A stretch of 64,000 bases of DNA from Streptomyces sp. NBC_01498 (GTDB lineage: Bacteria > Actinomycetota > Actinomycetes > Streptomycetales > Streptomycetaceae). Below are positions 36,698-44,613 of this stretch, piece after piece. How positions within the stretch are numbered: position 1 is the stretch's first letter; the number at the start of each line of letters is the position of its first letter. Location of the stretch: contig NZ_CP109598.1 in NCBI RefSeq assembly GCF_036327775.1, positions 3,100,001 to 3,164,000 of the forward strand, written 5' to 3'. The position numbers were made by a program, and so were the translations under genes. The notes below the pieces were generated by a model that did not search any database, was not told where the DNA came from, and saw nothing but the letters and a program-made list of their open reading frames with translations.

Positions 36698-37875
36698 AGC
36701 GCACGCCCGATCAGCGACCGCAGCCTCGGCCAGCCGCGCTCGTACACGAACCCCCCTGCGCCCCAGCGCAGAGCGGGCACCGGCACGACCAGCCCAGCCG
36801 CGTCCCGCTCCAGGACGTGCACCTCGGCGATCCGGCGCCTCCCGTCCAGGTCCCGTACGAGATGGATCACCACCGAGAGGGCAGCCGCCAACTGGCTGTG
36901 CAGCGCGGCCCGGTCGAGGCCGGCGGCCGTCCCGAGGGCTTCCAGCCGCGCGGGCACATCGGCGGCGGTGTTCGCGTGAACCGTCCCGCAGCCGCCTTCG
37001 TGCCCGGTGTTCAGGGCGGCCAGCAGCGTGGTCACCTCGGCGCCGCGCACCTCTCCCACCACCAGCCGGTCGGGCCGCATCCGCAGCGCCTGCCGCACCA
37101 GGTCCTCCAGGGTCACCTCACCCGCGCCCTCCTGGTTCGCGGGCCGGGCCTCCAGACGCACCACATGGGGGTGATCGGGCCTCAACTCGGCCGAGTCCTC
37201 GGCCAGTACGATCCGCTCACGCGCCCCCACCAGGCCGAGCAGGGCGGACAGGAGGGTCGTCTTGCCCGACCCCGTGCCACCGCTGATCAGGAACGACACC
37301 CGTGCCTCGATCAGCGCCCTCAGCAGCCGCTCACCGCCGGGCGGCACCGTCCCCGCGGCGGTGAGCTCCGCCGGGGAGAAGGCCCGGGGGCGTACGACCC
37401 GCAGCGAGAGATGCGTCGAGCCGACGGCCACCGGCGGCAGCACCGCGTGCATCCGCGTCCCGTCGGGAAGCCGGGCGTCCACCCAGGGCCGCGCGTCGTC
37501 CAGGCGCCGCCCCGCGACGGCGGCGAGCCGCTGCGCCAGCCTCCTTACGGAGGAGGCGTCCGAGAAGGACACGTCCGTCAACTCCAGCCCGCGGCCCCGG
37601 TCGACCCAGACCCGGTCGGGCGCCGAGACCAGGACGTCGGTGACGGAGGCGTCGGCCAGCAAGGGCTCCAACGGCCCCGTGCCGACCAGCTCGCATCGCA
37701 ACTCCTCGGCGGCGCCGAGCACTTCGGTGTCCCCCAGAAGCCTCCCCTGGGCCCGCAGGGCCGCCGCCACGCGCGCCGGGGTCGGCTCGGCCCCGCTCTC
37801 CGCCAGACGCTGCCGTACGGCGTCCAGCAGCGCCCCACCGACCTGCGCGCCACCGGCGAGTGTCACGGTGCTCAC
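36694..37875 (-). CDS. CpaF/TadA-type secretion ATPase
   Basis: Hexameric traffic ATPase of 393 residues that powers Tad pilus assembly. The start is GTG overlapping the preceding stop (GTGA). Walker A is [20 protein letters not shown]; the Asp box is [12 protein letters not shown]; the Walker B and His boxes are [15 protein letters not shown] and [16 protein letters not shown]. The N-terminal part contains the CpaF family segment [20 protein letters not shown]. It matches the actinobacterial helicase/secretion-neighbourhood ATPase and M. tuberculosis Rv3659c. The gene order ATPase-TadB-TadC-pilin-TadE-TadG is the usual compact actinobacterial arrangement. Confidence 0.94.
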   Translation of the reverse strand: MSTVTLAGGAQVGGALLDAVRQRLAESGAEPTPARVAAALRAQGRLLGDTEVLGAAEELRCELVGTGPLEPLLADASVTDVLVSAPDRVWVDRGRGLELTDVSFSDASSVRRLAQRLAAVAGRRLDDARPWVDARLPDGTRMHAVLPPVAVGSTHLSLRVVRPRAFSPAELTAAGTVPPGGERLLRALIEARVSFLISGGTGSGKTTLLSALLGLVGARERIVLAEDSAELRPDHPHVVRLEARPANQEGAGEVTLEDLVRQALRMRPDRLVVGEVRGAEVTTLLAALNTGHEGGCGTVHANTAADVPARLEALGTAAGLDRAALHSQLAAALSVVIHLVRDLDGRRRIAEVHVLERDAAGLVVPVPALRWGAGGFVYERGWPRLRSLIGRAL

Positions 37876-38987
37876 GCGGTCACGCTCCCGTTCCCGGTAC
37901 CCGCGAGCGCCCGGTCCCAGAACGCGGCGCAGAACCGCGCCAGCGGCCCCCGTACGCCCGAACCCGGTGGTGACCCGCTCTCCTGCGCGGCCGACAGGCC
38001 CGGATCCCAGGGGAGTTCGCCCAGGAGCGGCAGCCGCAGCGCGTCGGCCACCCAGCCGTCGTCCAGCCCGGCCACGCACGGCCCCCGGACCACCACCCGC
38101 AGGTCCGGCAGCACCATGCCCACCAGCGAGGCGACCCGGGCCGCCGCCGCGACGGCCCGCAGCTCGCCCGGCACCACCAGCAGGCCGACGTCGAGCTGCG
38201 CCAGCGCTTCCGCCACGCCCTCGTCGATCCGGCGTGGGAGATCGACGACCACCGCCCCGCCCCGTCGGCGGGCCGCCGCGAGGACCGAGCGCATGGCCTC
38301 CGGCGGGACGAGCACGGAGTCGCCGCGATCCCAGCTCAGCAGGCGCAGATCGTGCAGAAGGGGCAGGGACTCCTCCAGCGCGCCACCCGCGACCCGCCCC
38401 TTGGAGGCGGCGAAATCCGGCCATCGGCGGCCCTCCGCCCGCTCTCCGCCGAGCAGCACGTCGAGCCCGCCGCCGAGCGGATCACCGTCGATGAGCATGG
38501 TGCGCAGACCCTGGCGGGCGGCCGTGACGGCCAGGGCGCAGGCGAGGGTCGACGCCCCGGCACCACCCCGGCCGCCGATCACACCGACGGTCAGCGCGGG
38601 ACGCCCCACCCCCTCGGCGACATCGGCGATCCGGTCGACGAGCCAGCTCTCCCCGTCGGGCAGGCGCAGCACGCAGTCGGCGCCGATCTCGACGGCGTGC
38701 CGCCATACGGCCGGGTCGTCCTGGTCCCTGCCCACGAGCAGCACTCCCCGCCGCCGGCCGGCGGACCGGCAGCGTACGGCCGCGTCGTCGCCCACGAGCA
38801 CCAGCGGCGCCGACTTCCAGCCGCCCCGTCGCTCAGGGACCGAGTGGTGGACCTCGGGCTCGGCGCCCGCGGCGGCGCACAGCCGCAGGAGATCGTCGAG
38901 CAGGTCGACGTCCTCGGTGATGATCAGCGGTCCGGGCCGCTGCCCTTCGGCGACCGGCGAGCGGTCGGACGCCATGAATCCAGCCAT
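37872..38987 (-). CDS. CpaE/Ssd-like MinD-family protein heading the Tad cluster
   Basis: Protein of 371 residues: an N-terminal receiver-like domain without phosphorylation motifs (to about 125), then a MinD/ParA-type domain. The nucleotide loop is GGRGGAGAST (138-147): the P-loop lysine expected before S/T is Ala, as in CpaE proteins, so ATP turnover may be lost or altered. LIDGDPLGGGLDVLLGGE and VVVDLPRRIDEGVAEAL are the following MinD-type motifs. The M. tuberculosis counterpart Rv3660c (Ssd) affects septation and dormancy; CpaE in Caulobacter positions pili. It is the first gene of the cluster, so its promoter should lie in 38988-39250. Confidence 0.9.
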   Translation of the reverse strand: MAGFMASDRSPVAEGQRPGPLIITEDVDLLDDLLRLCAAAGAEPEVHHSVPERRGGWKSAPLVLVGDDAAVRCRSAGRRRGVLLVGRDQDDPAVWRHAVEIGADCVLRLPDGESWLVDRIADVAEGVGRPALTVGVIGGRGGAGASTLACALAVTAARQGLRTMLIDGDPLGGGLDVLLGGERAEGRRWPDFAASKGRVAGGALEESLPLLHDLRLLSWDRGDSVLVPPEAMRSVLAAARRRGGAVVVDLPRRIDEGVAEALAQLDVGLLVVPGELRAVAAAARVASLVGMVLPDLRVVVRGPCVAGLDDGWVADALRLPLLGELPWDPGLSAAQESGSPPGSGVRGPLARFCAAFWDRALAGTGNGSVTA

Positions 38988-39184
38988 TGTCTGTTCCCCC
39001 TATTCGCGCGATCCCGGATCGAGGTCGGCAGTCGCGCCGAAGGCGCTCCCCCACTCCGTCCGCGGACTCCCGAAGGGCGTCCGCCGAGTGGGCTCTCTGC
39101 GATCTCGCGGTGATCAGGCATCGGTGATTCCGGCTACCGCGAACTTTCGCGGTGGGAATCACCCTGCATCGCGCGGAAAAAACG

Positions 39185-39213
39185 TGTGGATCTTGCCCAA
39201 AAGCTGTGGACAA
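39185..39213. promoter_or_regulatory. DnaA-box-like pair upstream of the Tad cluster
   Basis: TGTGGACAA at 39205-39213 is the exact reverse complement of the consensus DnaA box TTGTCCACA. A weaker match, TGTGGATCT, lies at 39185-39193, exactly 20 bases away. Both lie in an AT-richer island (39165-39260) between the cpaE-like gene and the 6C-like RNA. The sequence match is certain; function is not. Confidence 0.4.
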
Positions 39214-39364
39214 CTCACCGGTTGTGAATATCTCCGTCGCTCATACCGGTGACTTCCGAGAGCAGTCTGGCAACTACGCACAGTGACGAGTAGAGTGCCC
39301 CTCACACCCGTACACGCGAGGTGTCACCAGGGGAGGGATCATGGGGCCACGACGGGCTCGAACG

Positions 39365-39475
39365 CCGAAAAAGCGTCCGGACATGCGACGACCCCCGCCG
39401 GGGGGGAGAGCGGGGGTCGTCCCCCAGACCGACTCGGGGGGGGAGGAGCCGGACCGGGTGAGCACGGTCGCGAAC
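39365..39475 (-). ncRNA. 6C-like small RNA (two C-loop hairpins)
   Basis: On the minus strand two successive hairpins each expose a run of cytosines. The first has arms CCGGCTC/GAGTCGG (39452-39446 and 39435-39429) and a loop containing eight Cs. The second is a perfect 12-bp stem GACGACCCCCGC / GCGGGGGTCGTC (39421-39410 and 39398-39387) with seven Cs in its loop. A TTTTT run at 39372-39368 marks the likely end. Two C-rich loops define the actinobacterial 6C RNA family. Its location between the CpaE/Ssd-like gene and the HAD phosphatase gene is exactly that of B11/6C between Rv3660c and Rv3661 in M. tuberculosis. The 5' end is an estimate. C-loop RNAs of this type act by pairing with G-rich ribosome-binding regions. 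Confidence 0.8.
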
Positions 39476-39556
39476 GATCCGTGACTTCCATGGTGTACCC
39501 GAGAGCCTTCTCAGGCAAACCCACGCGCCGTACCTTACGCCGAATGGTGGGCGCCT

Positions 39557-40393
39557 ATGCTCGGCTTCGTGGAAAACCACTCCTTGCCCCGCACAGCGGC
39601 CTTCTTTGACCTGGACAAGACGGTCATTGCGAAGTCGTCGACGTTGACCTTCAGCAAGTCCTTCTATCAAGGCGGACTGATCAACCGCCGAGCGGTACTG
39701 CGCACCGCCTACACGCAGTTCGTCTTTCTCGCCGGCGGCGCCGATCACGACCAGATGGAGCGCATGCGCGAGTACCTCTCCGCGCTCTGCAAGGGCTGGA
39801 ACGTCCAGCAGGTCAAGGAGATCGTCGCAGAGACGCTGCACGATCTCATCGACCCGATCATCTACGACGAGGCCGCCTCCCTCATCGAGGACCACCACAC
39901 GGCCGGACGCGACGTGGTGATCGTCTCCACGTCCGGAGCGGAGGTCGTCGAGCCCATCGGCGAACTGCTGGGCGCCGACCGGGTCGTGGCCACCCGCATG
40001 GTCGTCGGCGCGGACGGCTGCTTCACCGGCGAGATCGAGTATTACGCCTACGGGCCGACCAAGGCGGCGGCGGTCAAGGCGCTCGCCGCGTCCGAAGGGT
40101 ACGACCTGGAGCGCTGTTACGCGTACAGCGACTCCATCACCGATGTTCCGATGCTCCAGTCGGTCGGCCACCCGTACGCGGTCAATCCCGACCGGGCCCT
40201 GCGGCGCGAGGCGGCGGCCCGCGATTGGCCGATTCTCGTCTTCAACCGGCCGGTCCGCCTCAAGCAGCGACTGCCCGGGTTCTCCATGCCACCCCGGCCG
40301 GCCCTCGTGGCGGTGGCGGCGTTCGGCGCGGCGGCGGCCACGGCCGGACTGGTCTGGTACGCCAGCCGGCGACGGCAGGCCGCCTCCGTATGA
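39557..40393 (+). CDS. HAD-IB family phosphatase with C-terminal membrane anchor
   Basis: SerB-like HAD hydrolase of 278 residues. Motif I AFFDLDKTVIAKSS (Asp18, Asp20), motif II VIVSTSGAE, and motif III with Lys in YGPTKAAAV and acids in YAYSDSITDVPML: all catalytic residues are present. The last 30 residues are a hydrophobic helix followed by Arg-rich end (WYASRRRQ), so the enzyme is probably membrane-anchored with the catalytic domain in the cytoplasm. The substrate is unknown; homologues are annotated as morphological-differentiation-associated proteins in Streptomyces, and Rv3661 is the mycobacterial counterpart. The ATG at 39557 is 11 residues before the core; a GTG four codons later is an alternative. 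Confidence 0.88.
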   Translation: MLGFVENHSLPRTAAFFDLDKTVIAKSSTLTFSKSFYQGGLINRRAVLRTAYTQFVFLAGGADHDQMERMREYLSALCKGWNVQQVKEIVAETLHDLIDPIIYDEAASLIEDHHTAGRDVVIVSTSGAEVVEPIGELLGADRVVATRMVVGADGCFTGEIEYYAYGPTKAAAVKALAASEGYDLERCYAYSDSITDVPMLQSVGHPYAVNPDRALRREAAARDWPILVFNRPVRLKQRLPGFSMPPRPALVAVAAFGAAAATAGLVWYASRRRQAASV

Positions 40394-40440
40394 GCGACTC
40401 GGCGACCGACGGGCGATTCATCCTTGTTTGAACCTAAAAG

Positions 40441-40716
40441 TAAAGTCGGAGAGCGGGGGGTTTCGCTTCCCCACGGACAGGAGTACAAAGGAATCAACGG
40501 CCCGCGAGACCAAGGACATCCGAGAGGATGACCCGTTGACGCACCAAGGCCCCACGGACCGAGCATGAAAGCCGAGTACCCACGCGACGTCGACCCGTCG
40601 ATTACGGGCCAGCCGCACCAGGGACGGGCGAAGTTCCCGACCTGATGGGCATATCTCGAGGACGCCTGGTAGCCCGGTGGACGTGCCAGCGGCGGTACCT
40701 ACGGGTACCGCCGCAT
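40441..40716 (+). ncRNA. Probable small RNA region between the HAD and Fic-like genes
   Basis: The 432-base gap 40394-40825 has an AT-rich, promoter-like start (TTCATC at 40418, 17 bases, TAAAGT at 40441). A stretch follows with GC content clearly below that of genes and no recognisable coding region. It ends in a perfect 11-bp hairpin GCGGCGGTACC / GGTACCGCCGC with TACG loop at 40689-40714. From memory, S. coelicolor encodes an abundant small RNA, described as 6S-like, at this same place (near SCO3558/SCO3559); I could not verify that. A 25-codon open frame at 40565-40642 lies inside and may be chance. On the minus strand one further C6 loop hairpin exists at about 40453-40475. Ends and strand are estimates. 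Confidence 0.45.
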
Positions 40717-40825
40717 TCATGTACAGGGAGAACGGGCGGCCCGAGCGCCCCGGACGGACGAACCGACCGGCGCGCTCCCTCACCTCAGGCCGCTCGCCTC
40801 ACGAGCCCTGCCGCACGCCCCCGTC

Positions 40826-41773
40826 TCAGGCCGCGCCGCGCTGAAGCGCCTCGCACACGGCCGTCGACTCCCTGACTCCCAGTTCGACCGCACGCCCGCA
40901 GTGCGCGATCCACACCGCCATGCCCTCCGGCGTACCCGACAGATAGCCGTCGAACGCCGCCACGTACGCCGCACGCCCCAACTCGGCATGACCCACCTCG
41001 GACGGACAGATCGACTTGGGGTCGAGCCCGCTGCCGATCAGCACGATCCGTTCGGCGGCCCGCGCCACCAGGCCGTTGTACGAACCGAAGGGCCGCAGCG
41101 CCAGCAGCTCGCCGTGCACCACGGCGGCCGTGACCAGCGCGGGCGCCGAACTCCCCGCCAGCACCAGCCCGGAGAGACCGTCCAGCCGGCCGGCCACCTC
41201 CTCGGCACCGGGCAGCGGCGCCTCGATCAGCGGCTTGGGGCTGTTGGGCCCCGGCGCCTCGACCACCGGCTCCCCGGCCAGCCTCGGGCGGCCGATCGTC
41301 TCCCCCGGGACCTCCGGGACCGCACCACCGCCGACCCCCATCCCGGCTCCGGCACTGAACCCGCCGTCCGTCAGTTGCTGAACGACACCGCCGGCCGCCA
41401 CCAGATGCAGCCGGGCGAGCACTCGAAGCGGTGACTGCCGCCAGATGGAAAGGAGTTGACCCGCCTCGGCCGTCAGCCTCAGCGCGGCACCCACCGACAG
41501 GGCGTCGGCGGAAGACCCGAAGTCGCTGCGCCGTCGCACCTCTTCCAGCGCCCAGTCCGCACCGGAGAGCGCCGCCGATCCGCGCGCGGCGCGCAGGGCC
41601 GCCTCCGAGGTGACCTCGTTGGACCGCCGTCTCATCACACGGTGCCCGTAGACCCGGTCGACCGCCCGACGCACCGAGTCCACCGCGTCGGGGACACCCG
41701 GCAGAGCGGCCAGTGTGGCGAGAGGGTCATGCCCTCCCGGAGCGGACGAAGCGTTCGAGGCTGTCGTACTCAT
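40826..41773 (-). CDS. Degenerate Fic-domain protein
   Basis: Protein of 315 residues. The C-terminal third shows the outline of a Fic fold: AAVVHGELLALRPFGSYNGL (216-235) aligns with the family pattern A-x3-H-x6-HPF-x2-GNGR-x2-R. The catalytic His is Arg227, GNG is YNG, and the phosphate-binding Arg is Leu235; the final Arg238 is kept. AMP transfer is therefore unlikely and the protein may be a pseudoenzyme or bind a nucleotide. The middle (around 135-190) is Gly/Pro-rich. Rv3662c occupies the same place in M. tuberculosis. I used the ATG at 41773; there is no ribosome-binding site and the mRNA may be leaderless. An in-frame TTG at 41842 would add 23 residues. The divergent neighbour is a MinD-like ATPase. 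Confidence 0.8.
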   Translation of the reverse strand: MSTTASNASSAPGGHDPLATLAALPGVPDAVDSVRRAVDRVYGHRVMRRRSNEVTSEAALRAARGSAALSGADWALEEVRRRSDFGSSADALSVGAALRLTAEAGQLLSIWRQSPLRVLARLHLVAAGGVVQQLTDGGFSAGAGMGVGGGAVPEVPGETIGRPRLAGEPVVEAPGPNSPKPLIEAPLPGAEEVAGRLDGLSGLVLAGSSAPALVTAAVVHGELLALRPFGSYNGLVARAAERIVLIGSGLDPKSICPSEVGHAELGRAAYVAAFDGYLSGTPEGMAVWIAHCGRAVELGVRESTAVCEALQRGAA

Positions 41774-41875
41774 AGGTAGCAAGGCTACGCGCCCATCGCG
41801 CACGCCCCACGTTGGAGTGGTCTTCTTCACCCGATGCGACAACGCACCGCGACACTCGCACTACGCTAGGTGAAC

Positions 41876-42862
41876 ATGAAGATCGCTTTCGTAGGTAAGG
41901 GCGGCAGCGGCAAGACGACGCTGGCCTCGCTCTTCATCCGCCACCTGACCGCCAACGAGGCACCCGTCATCGCGATGGACGCCGACATCAACCAGCACCT
42001 CGGGGCCGCGCTCGGCCTGGACGAGGACCAGACCGCCGCGCTGCCCGCGATGGGCGCGCACCTCCCGCTCATCAAGGAGTACCTGCGCGGCACCAATCCG
42101 CGGATCACCTCCGTCGACTCGATGATCAAGACGACACCCCCCGGCGAGGGCTCCCGGCTCCTGCGGGTCCGTGAGTCCAATCCGGTCTACGACGCCTGCG
42201 CGCGCACCGTCCGGCTGGACGACGGCGACATCCGGCTGATGGCGACGGGATCGTTCACCGACTCCGATCTGGGGGTGGCCTGCTACCACTCCAAGGTCGG
42301 CGCGGTGGAACTCTGTCTGAACCATCTGGTCGACGGACCGGACGAATACGTCGTCGTCGACATGACGGCGGGCTCGGACTCGTTCGCGTCCGGGCTGTTC
42401 ACCCGGTTCGACATGACGTTCCTGGTGGTGGAGCCGACGCGCAAGGGGGTGTCCGTCTACCGCCAGTACAAGGAGTACGCGCGGGACTTCGGCATCGCGC
42501 TCAACGTCGTCGGCAACAAGGTGCAGGCCCAGGACGACGTGGACTTCCTCCAGGACGAGGTGGGCGACGACCTGCTCGTCACCGTCGGACACTCCCCCTG
42601 GGTGCGGTCCATGGAGAAGGGACGCCCCGCCCGCTTCGAACTCCTGGAGGCGGAGAACCGGGTGGCGCTCCAGGTCCTGGAGGACGCGGCCGAGGACTCG
42701 TACGCCGACCGCGACTGGGAGCGCTACACGCGGCAGATGGTGCACTTCCACCTCAAGAACGCGGAGAGCTGGGGAAATGCGAAGACAGGCATGGACCTGG
42801 CCGCGCAGGTCGACCCCTCCTTCGTCCTGCGTGAGGACGCCGCCGTACCGCAGCTCAGTTGA
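41876..42862 (+). CDS. CooC/MinD-like P-loop ATPase
   Basis: SIMIBI-class ATPase of 328 residues. The start ATG follows AGGTG. Deviant Walker A FVGKGGSGKTTLASLF carries the signature Lys at the beginning; MDADINQHLGAALGL is the switch I region, and VVVDMTAGSDSFASGL the switch II/Walker B region. FLVVEPTRKGVSVYRQY and LNVVGNKVQAQDD are later nucleotide-contact motifs. This is the profile of CooC, the ATPase that inserts nickel into CO dehydrogenase, but no such enzyme is encoded here and the metal ligands of CooC (C-x-C) are not seen. Its true partner is unknown; divergent pairing with the Fic-like gene, 102 bases away, hints at a shared promoter region. Confidence 0.88.
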   Translation: MKIAFVGKGGSGKTTLASLFIRHLTANEAPVIAMDADINQHLGAALGLDEDQTAALPAMGAHLPLIKEYLRGTNPRITSVDSMIKTTPPGEGSRLLRVRESNPVYDACARTVRLDDGDIRLMATGSFTDSDLGVACYHSKVGAVELCLNHLVDGPDEYVVVDMTAGSDSFASGLFTRFDMTFLVVEPTRKGVSVYRQYKEYARDFGIALNVVGNKVQAQDDVDFLQDEVGDDLLVTVGHSPWVRSMEKGRPARFELLEAENRVALQVLEDAAEDSYADRDWERYTRQMVHFHLKNAESWGNAKTGMDLAAQVDPSFVLREDAAVPQLS

Positions 42863-42872
42863 GCGTGACGGT

Positions 42873-42906
42873 GGTGCGGGCGGCACGGCAACGTACCGCC
42901 CGCACC
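42873..42906. terminator. Bidirectional hairpin between converging genes
   Basis: Perfect 11-bp stem GGTGCGGGCGG / CCGCCCGCACC, 12-base loop, in the 57-base gap between the ATPase and the deacetylase stops. Confidence 0.78.
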
Positions 42907-42919
42907 CCGTCCGCCCGGC

Positions 42920-44311
42920 TCAGCGCGGGTCCACGCCCGGACCCGTATCCGCACCCTGATCCGCGTCCGGGACCGTACCCCCGTCGACATCCGCGTCCGG
43001 GACCGTTTCCGCACCCGCACCCGCATTCCCGTCCGGACCCGCCGGGGCCGCGGGCGGGACCGGCGCGGACGCCGGCTCGGCGGCGGTCAGATACGACTGC
43101 CAGCCGGCCGTGGGCTTCTGACCGACGCCCAGCCCCCGCAGCCTTTCGAGAGTCCGCGGATCCTGTGCGTCCAGCCAGTCCACCAACTGCTTGAACGTCA
43201 CGCACCGCACGCCGTCCTTCACACAGACGGTCTTGATCGTCTCCTCTACGGCGCGCATGTACGTGCCGCCGTTCCACGACTCGAAGTGGTTGCCGATGAT
43301 CAGCGGTGCTCGGTTGCCCTTGTACGCGCGGTCGAAGCCCTGGAGGAGGCCGTCCCGCATCTGATTGCCCCAGTACTCGTGCTTGGACGGGTCGCCGTTG
43401 ACCGTCTTCGACTGGTTGAACATGAAGTTGTAGTCCATGGACAGGGTCTCGAACTTGCGGCCCGGCACCGGGACGAGCTGGAGCGGGATGTCCCACATGC
43501 CCTCGGTCTTCTTCGGCCAGACCTGATTGCCGACGCCGCTGGAGTCGTAGCGGAATCCCATCGTCCGCGCCGCCCGCATCATGTTCTGCTGCCCTTCGAG
43601 GCAGGGGGTGCGGGCGCCGACGAGTTCCTTCTCGTAGTCGAAGGGCAGCGGGGCCTCGGTCTTCAGGCCGCTGTTGGTCTTCCAGTTCTTGACGAACTCC
43701 TTGGCCTGAGCGATCTCGCTCTCCCACTCCTCGACGGACCAGCCGCCGACCCCGCCGTCGGCACCGCAGAAGTGGCCGTTGAAGTGGGTGCCGATCTCGT
43801 TGCCCTCCTGCCAGGCACCGCGCAGCTCGCGCAGGGTGCTGCGGATCCCCTCCGTGTCGTTGAAACCGATGTCCGAGCGGCCGGGCGCGTGCTGCGGCGG
43901 GCTGTACCGCGTGGATTTGTCCTTCGGCAGCAGATAGACGCCGCTGAGGAAGTACGTCATCTTCGCGTCGTACTTCCTGCCCACGTCGCGGAAGTGTGAG
44001 AACAGCCTCTGGCTGTCCTCGCCGGCGCCGTCCCACGAGAACACCACGAACTGGGGCGGCTTCTGACCGGGCTTCAGGCGTTCGGGCCTCGCGATGCCGG
44101 GCTGGGCCCCGGTGTACGCCGTCGAGCCGTCGCCGATGAGCCGCAGCGCGCTCTTGGGCGGCCCCTTCTTCGCCCCGAGGGCGCCCCCGTCGGTGTCGGA
44201 CCGGGCCGCGGCCCCGCTCTCCGGCGACCCGGATCCGGAACATCCGGCGAGTCCCACGGCCAGCGCCGTCACGGCCGTGCCGCAGGCGATCCACTTTCTG
44301 GCGGCCAGCAT
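42920..44311 (-). CDS. Polysaccharide-deacetylase-like lipoprotein
   Basis: Exported protein of 463 residues starting MLAARKWIACGTAVTALAVG with lipobox AVGLAGC and AGAGGTGGG upstream. The NodB-like core begins QFVVFSWDGAGEDSQRLFSH, where the first catalytic Asp is kept. The metal-binding H-x3-H pair is EIGTHFNGHFCG. Later family features are GARTPCLEGQQNMMRAARTM and LIIGNHFESWNGGTYMRAVE. Metal and base residues are thus present, so deacetylation of an extracellular amino sugar polymer (peptidoglycan or a capsule-like glycan) is plausible. The C-terminal 70 residues are Asp/Gly/Pro-rich with repeated PDAD units and probably disordered. Confidence 0.86.
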   Translation of the reverse strand: MLAARKWIACGTAVTALAVGLAGCSGSGSPESGAAARSDTDGGALGAKKGPPKSALRLIGDGSTAYTGAQPGIARPERLKPGQKPPQFVVFSWDGAGEDSQRLFSHFRDVGRKYDAKMTYFLSGVYLLPKDKSTRYSPPQHAPGRSDIGFNDTEGIRSTLRELRGAWQEGNEIGTHFNGHFCGADGGVGGWSVEEWESEIAQAKEFVKNWKTNSGLKTEAPLPFDYEKELVGARTPCLEGQQNMMRAARTMGFRYDSSGVGNQVWPKKTEGMWDIPLQLVPVPGRKFETLSMDYNFMFNQSKTVNGDPSKHEYWGNQMRDGLLQGFDRAYKGNRAPLIIGNHFESWNGGTYMRAVEETIKTVCVKDGVRCVTFKQLVDWLDAQDPRTLERLRGLGVGQKPTAGWQSYLTAAEPASAPVPPAAPAGPDGNAGAGAETVPDADVDGGTVPDADQGADTGPGVDPR

Positions 44312-44399
44312 CCGCCCACCTCTTCCCTCAGGTTCTGGTGCGTTGAAGCGCCGAAACACCGAGCACGGCGCCGAGCGCCGCCAACGTCGCACTCGGACC

Positions 44400-44540
44400 C
44401 AAGGGATGCAGTATGACAAGCCGTACAAAATGACTAATCACCACTGCGAGTGAATGTTTGCCCTATTTGCCCTGAAAATCCTGCCCGATTCTTTACTCTC
44501 CATTACGATCCATTTACCGAGCGTTGATGATTCCGCCAGT
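44400..44540. promoter_or_regulatory. AT-rich divergent promoter region with a small direct repeat
   Basis: The 302-base divergent gap between the deacetylase and SulP genes contains, from 44400 to 44540, the most AT-rich stretch of this part of the window. It includes a tandem direct repeat TTTGCCCTA-TTTGCCCTG (44456-44473) and TTTACTCTCCATTACG. Promoters for both genes should lie here; I cannot assign -10/-35 boxes with confidence. Confidence 0.4.
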
Positions 44541-44613
44541 GCACGCCGTGACTCACGGCCGTGTCCGTCGTTCCTGCCTGCGACCACGCCGCCCGGAGAA
44601 GACGGGAGCCCCC

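Noticed and set aside
40565..40642. 25-codon gene between the HAD and Fic-like genes
   Set aside because: No ribosome-binding site of note and no recognisable sequence; lies in a region better explained as RNA.
41876..42862. CO-dehydrogenase maturation gene cooC
   Set aside because: Motifs are CooC-like, but neither a dehydrogenase nor the metal-binding cysteines are present, so no symbol was assigned.
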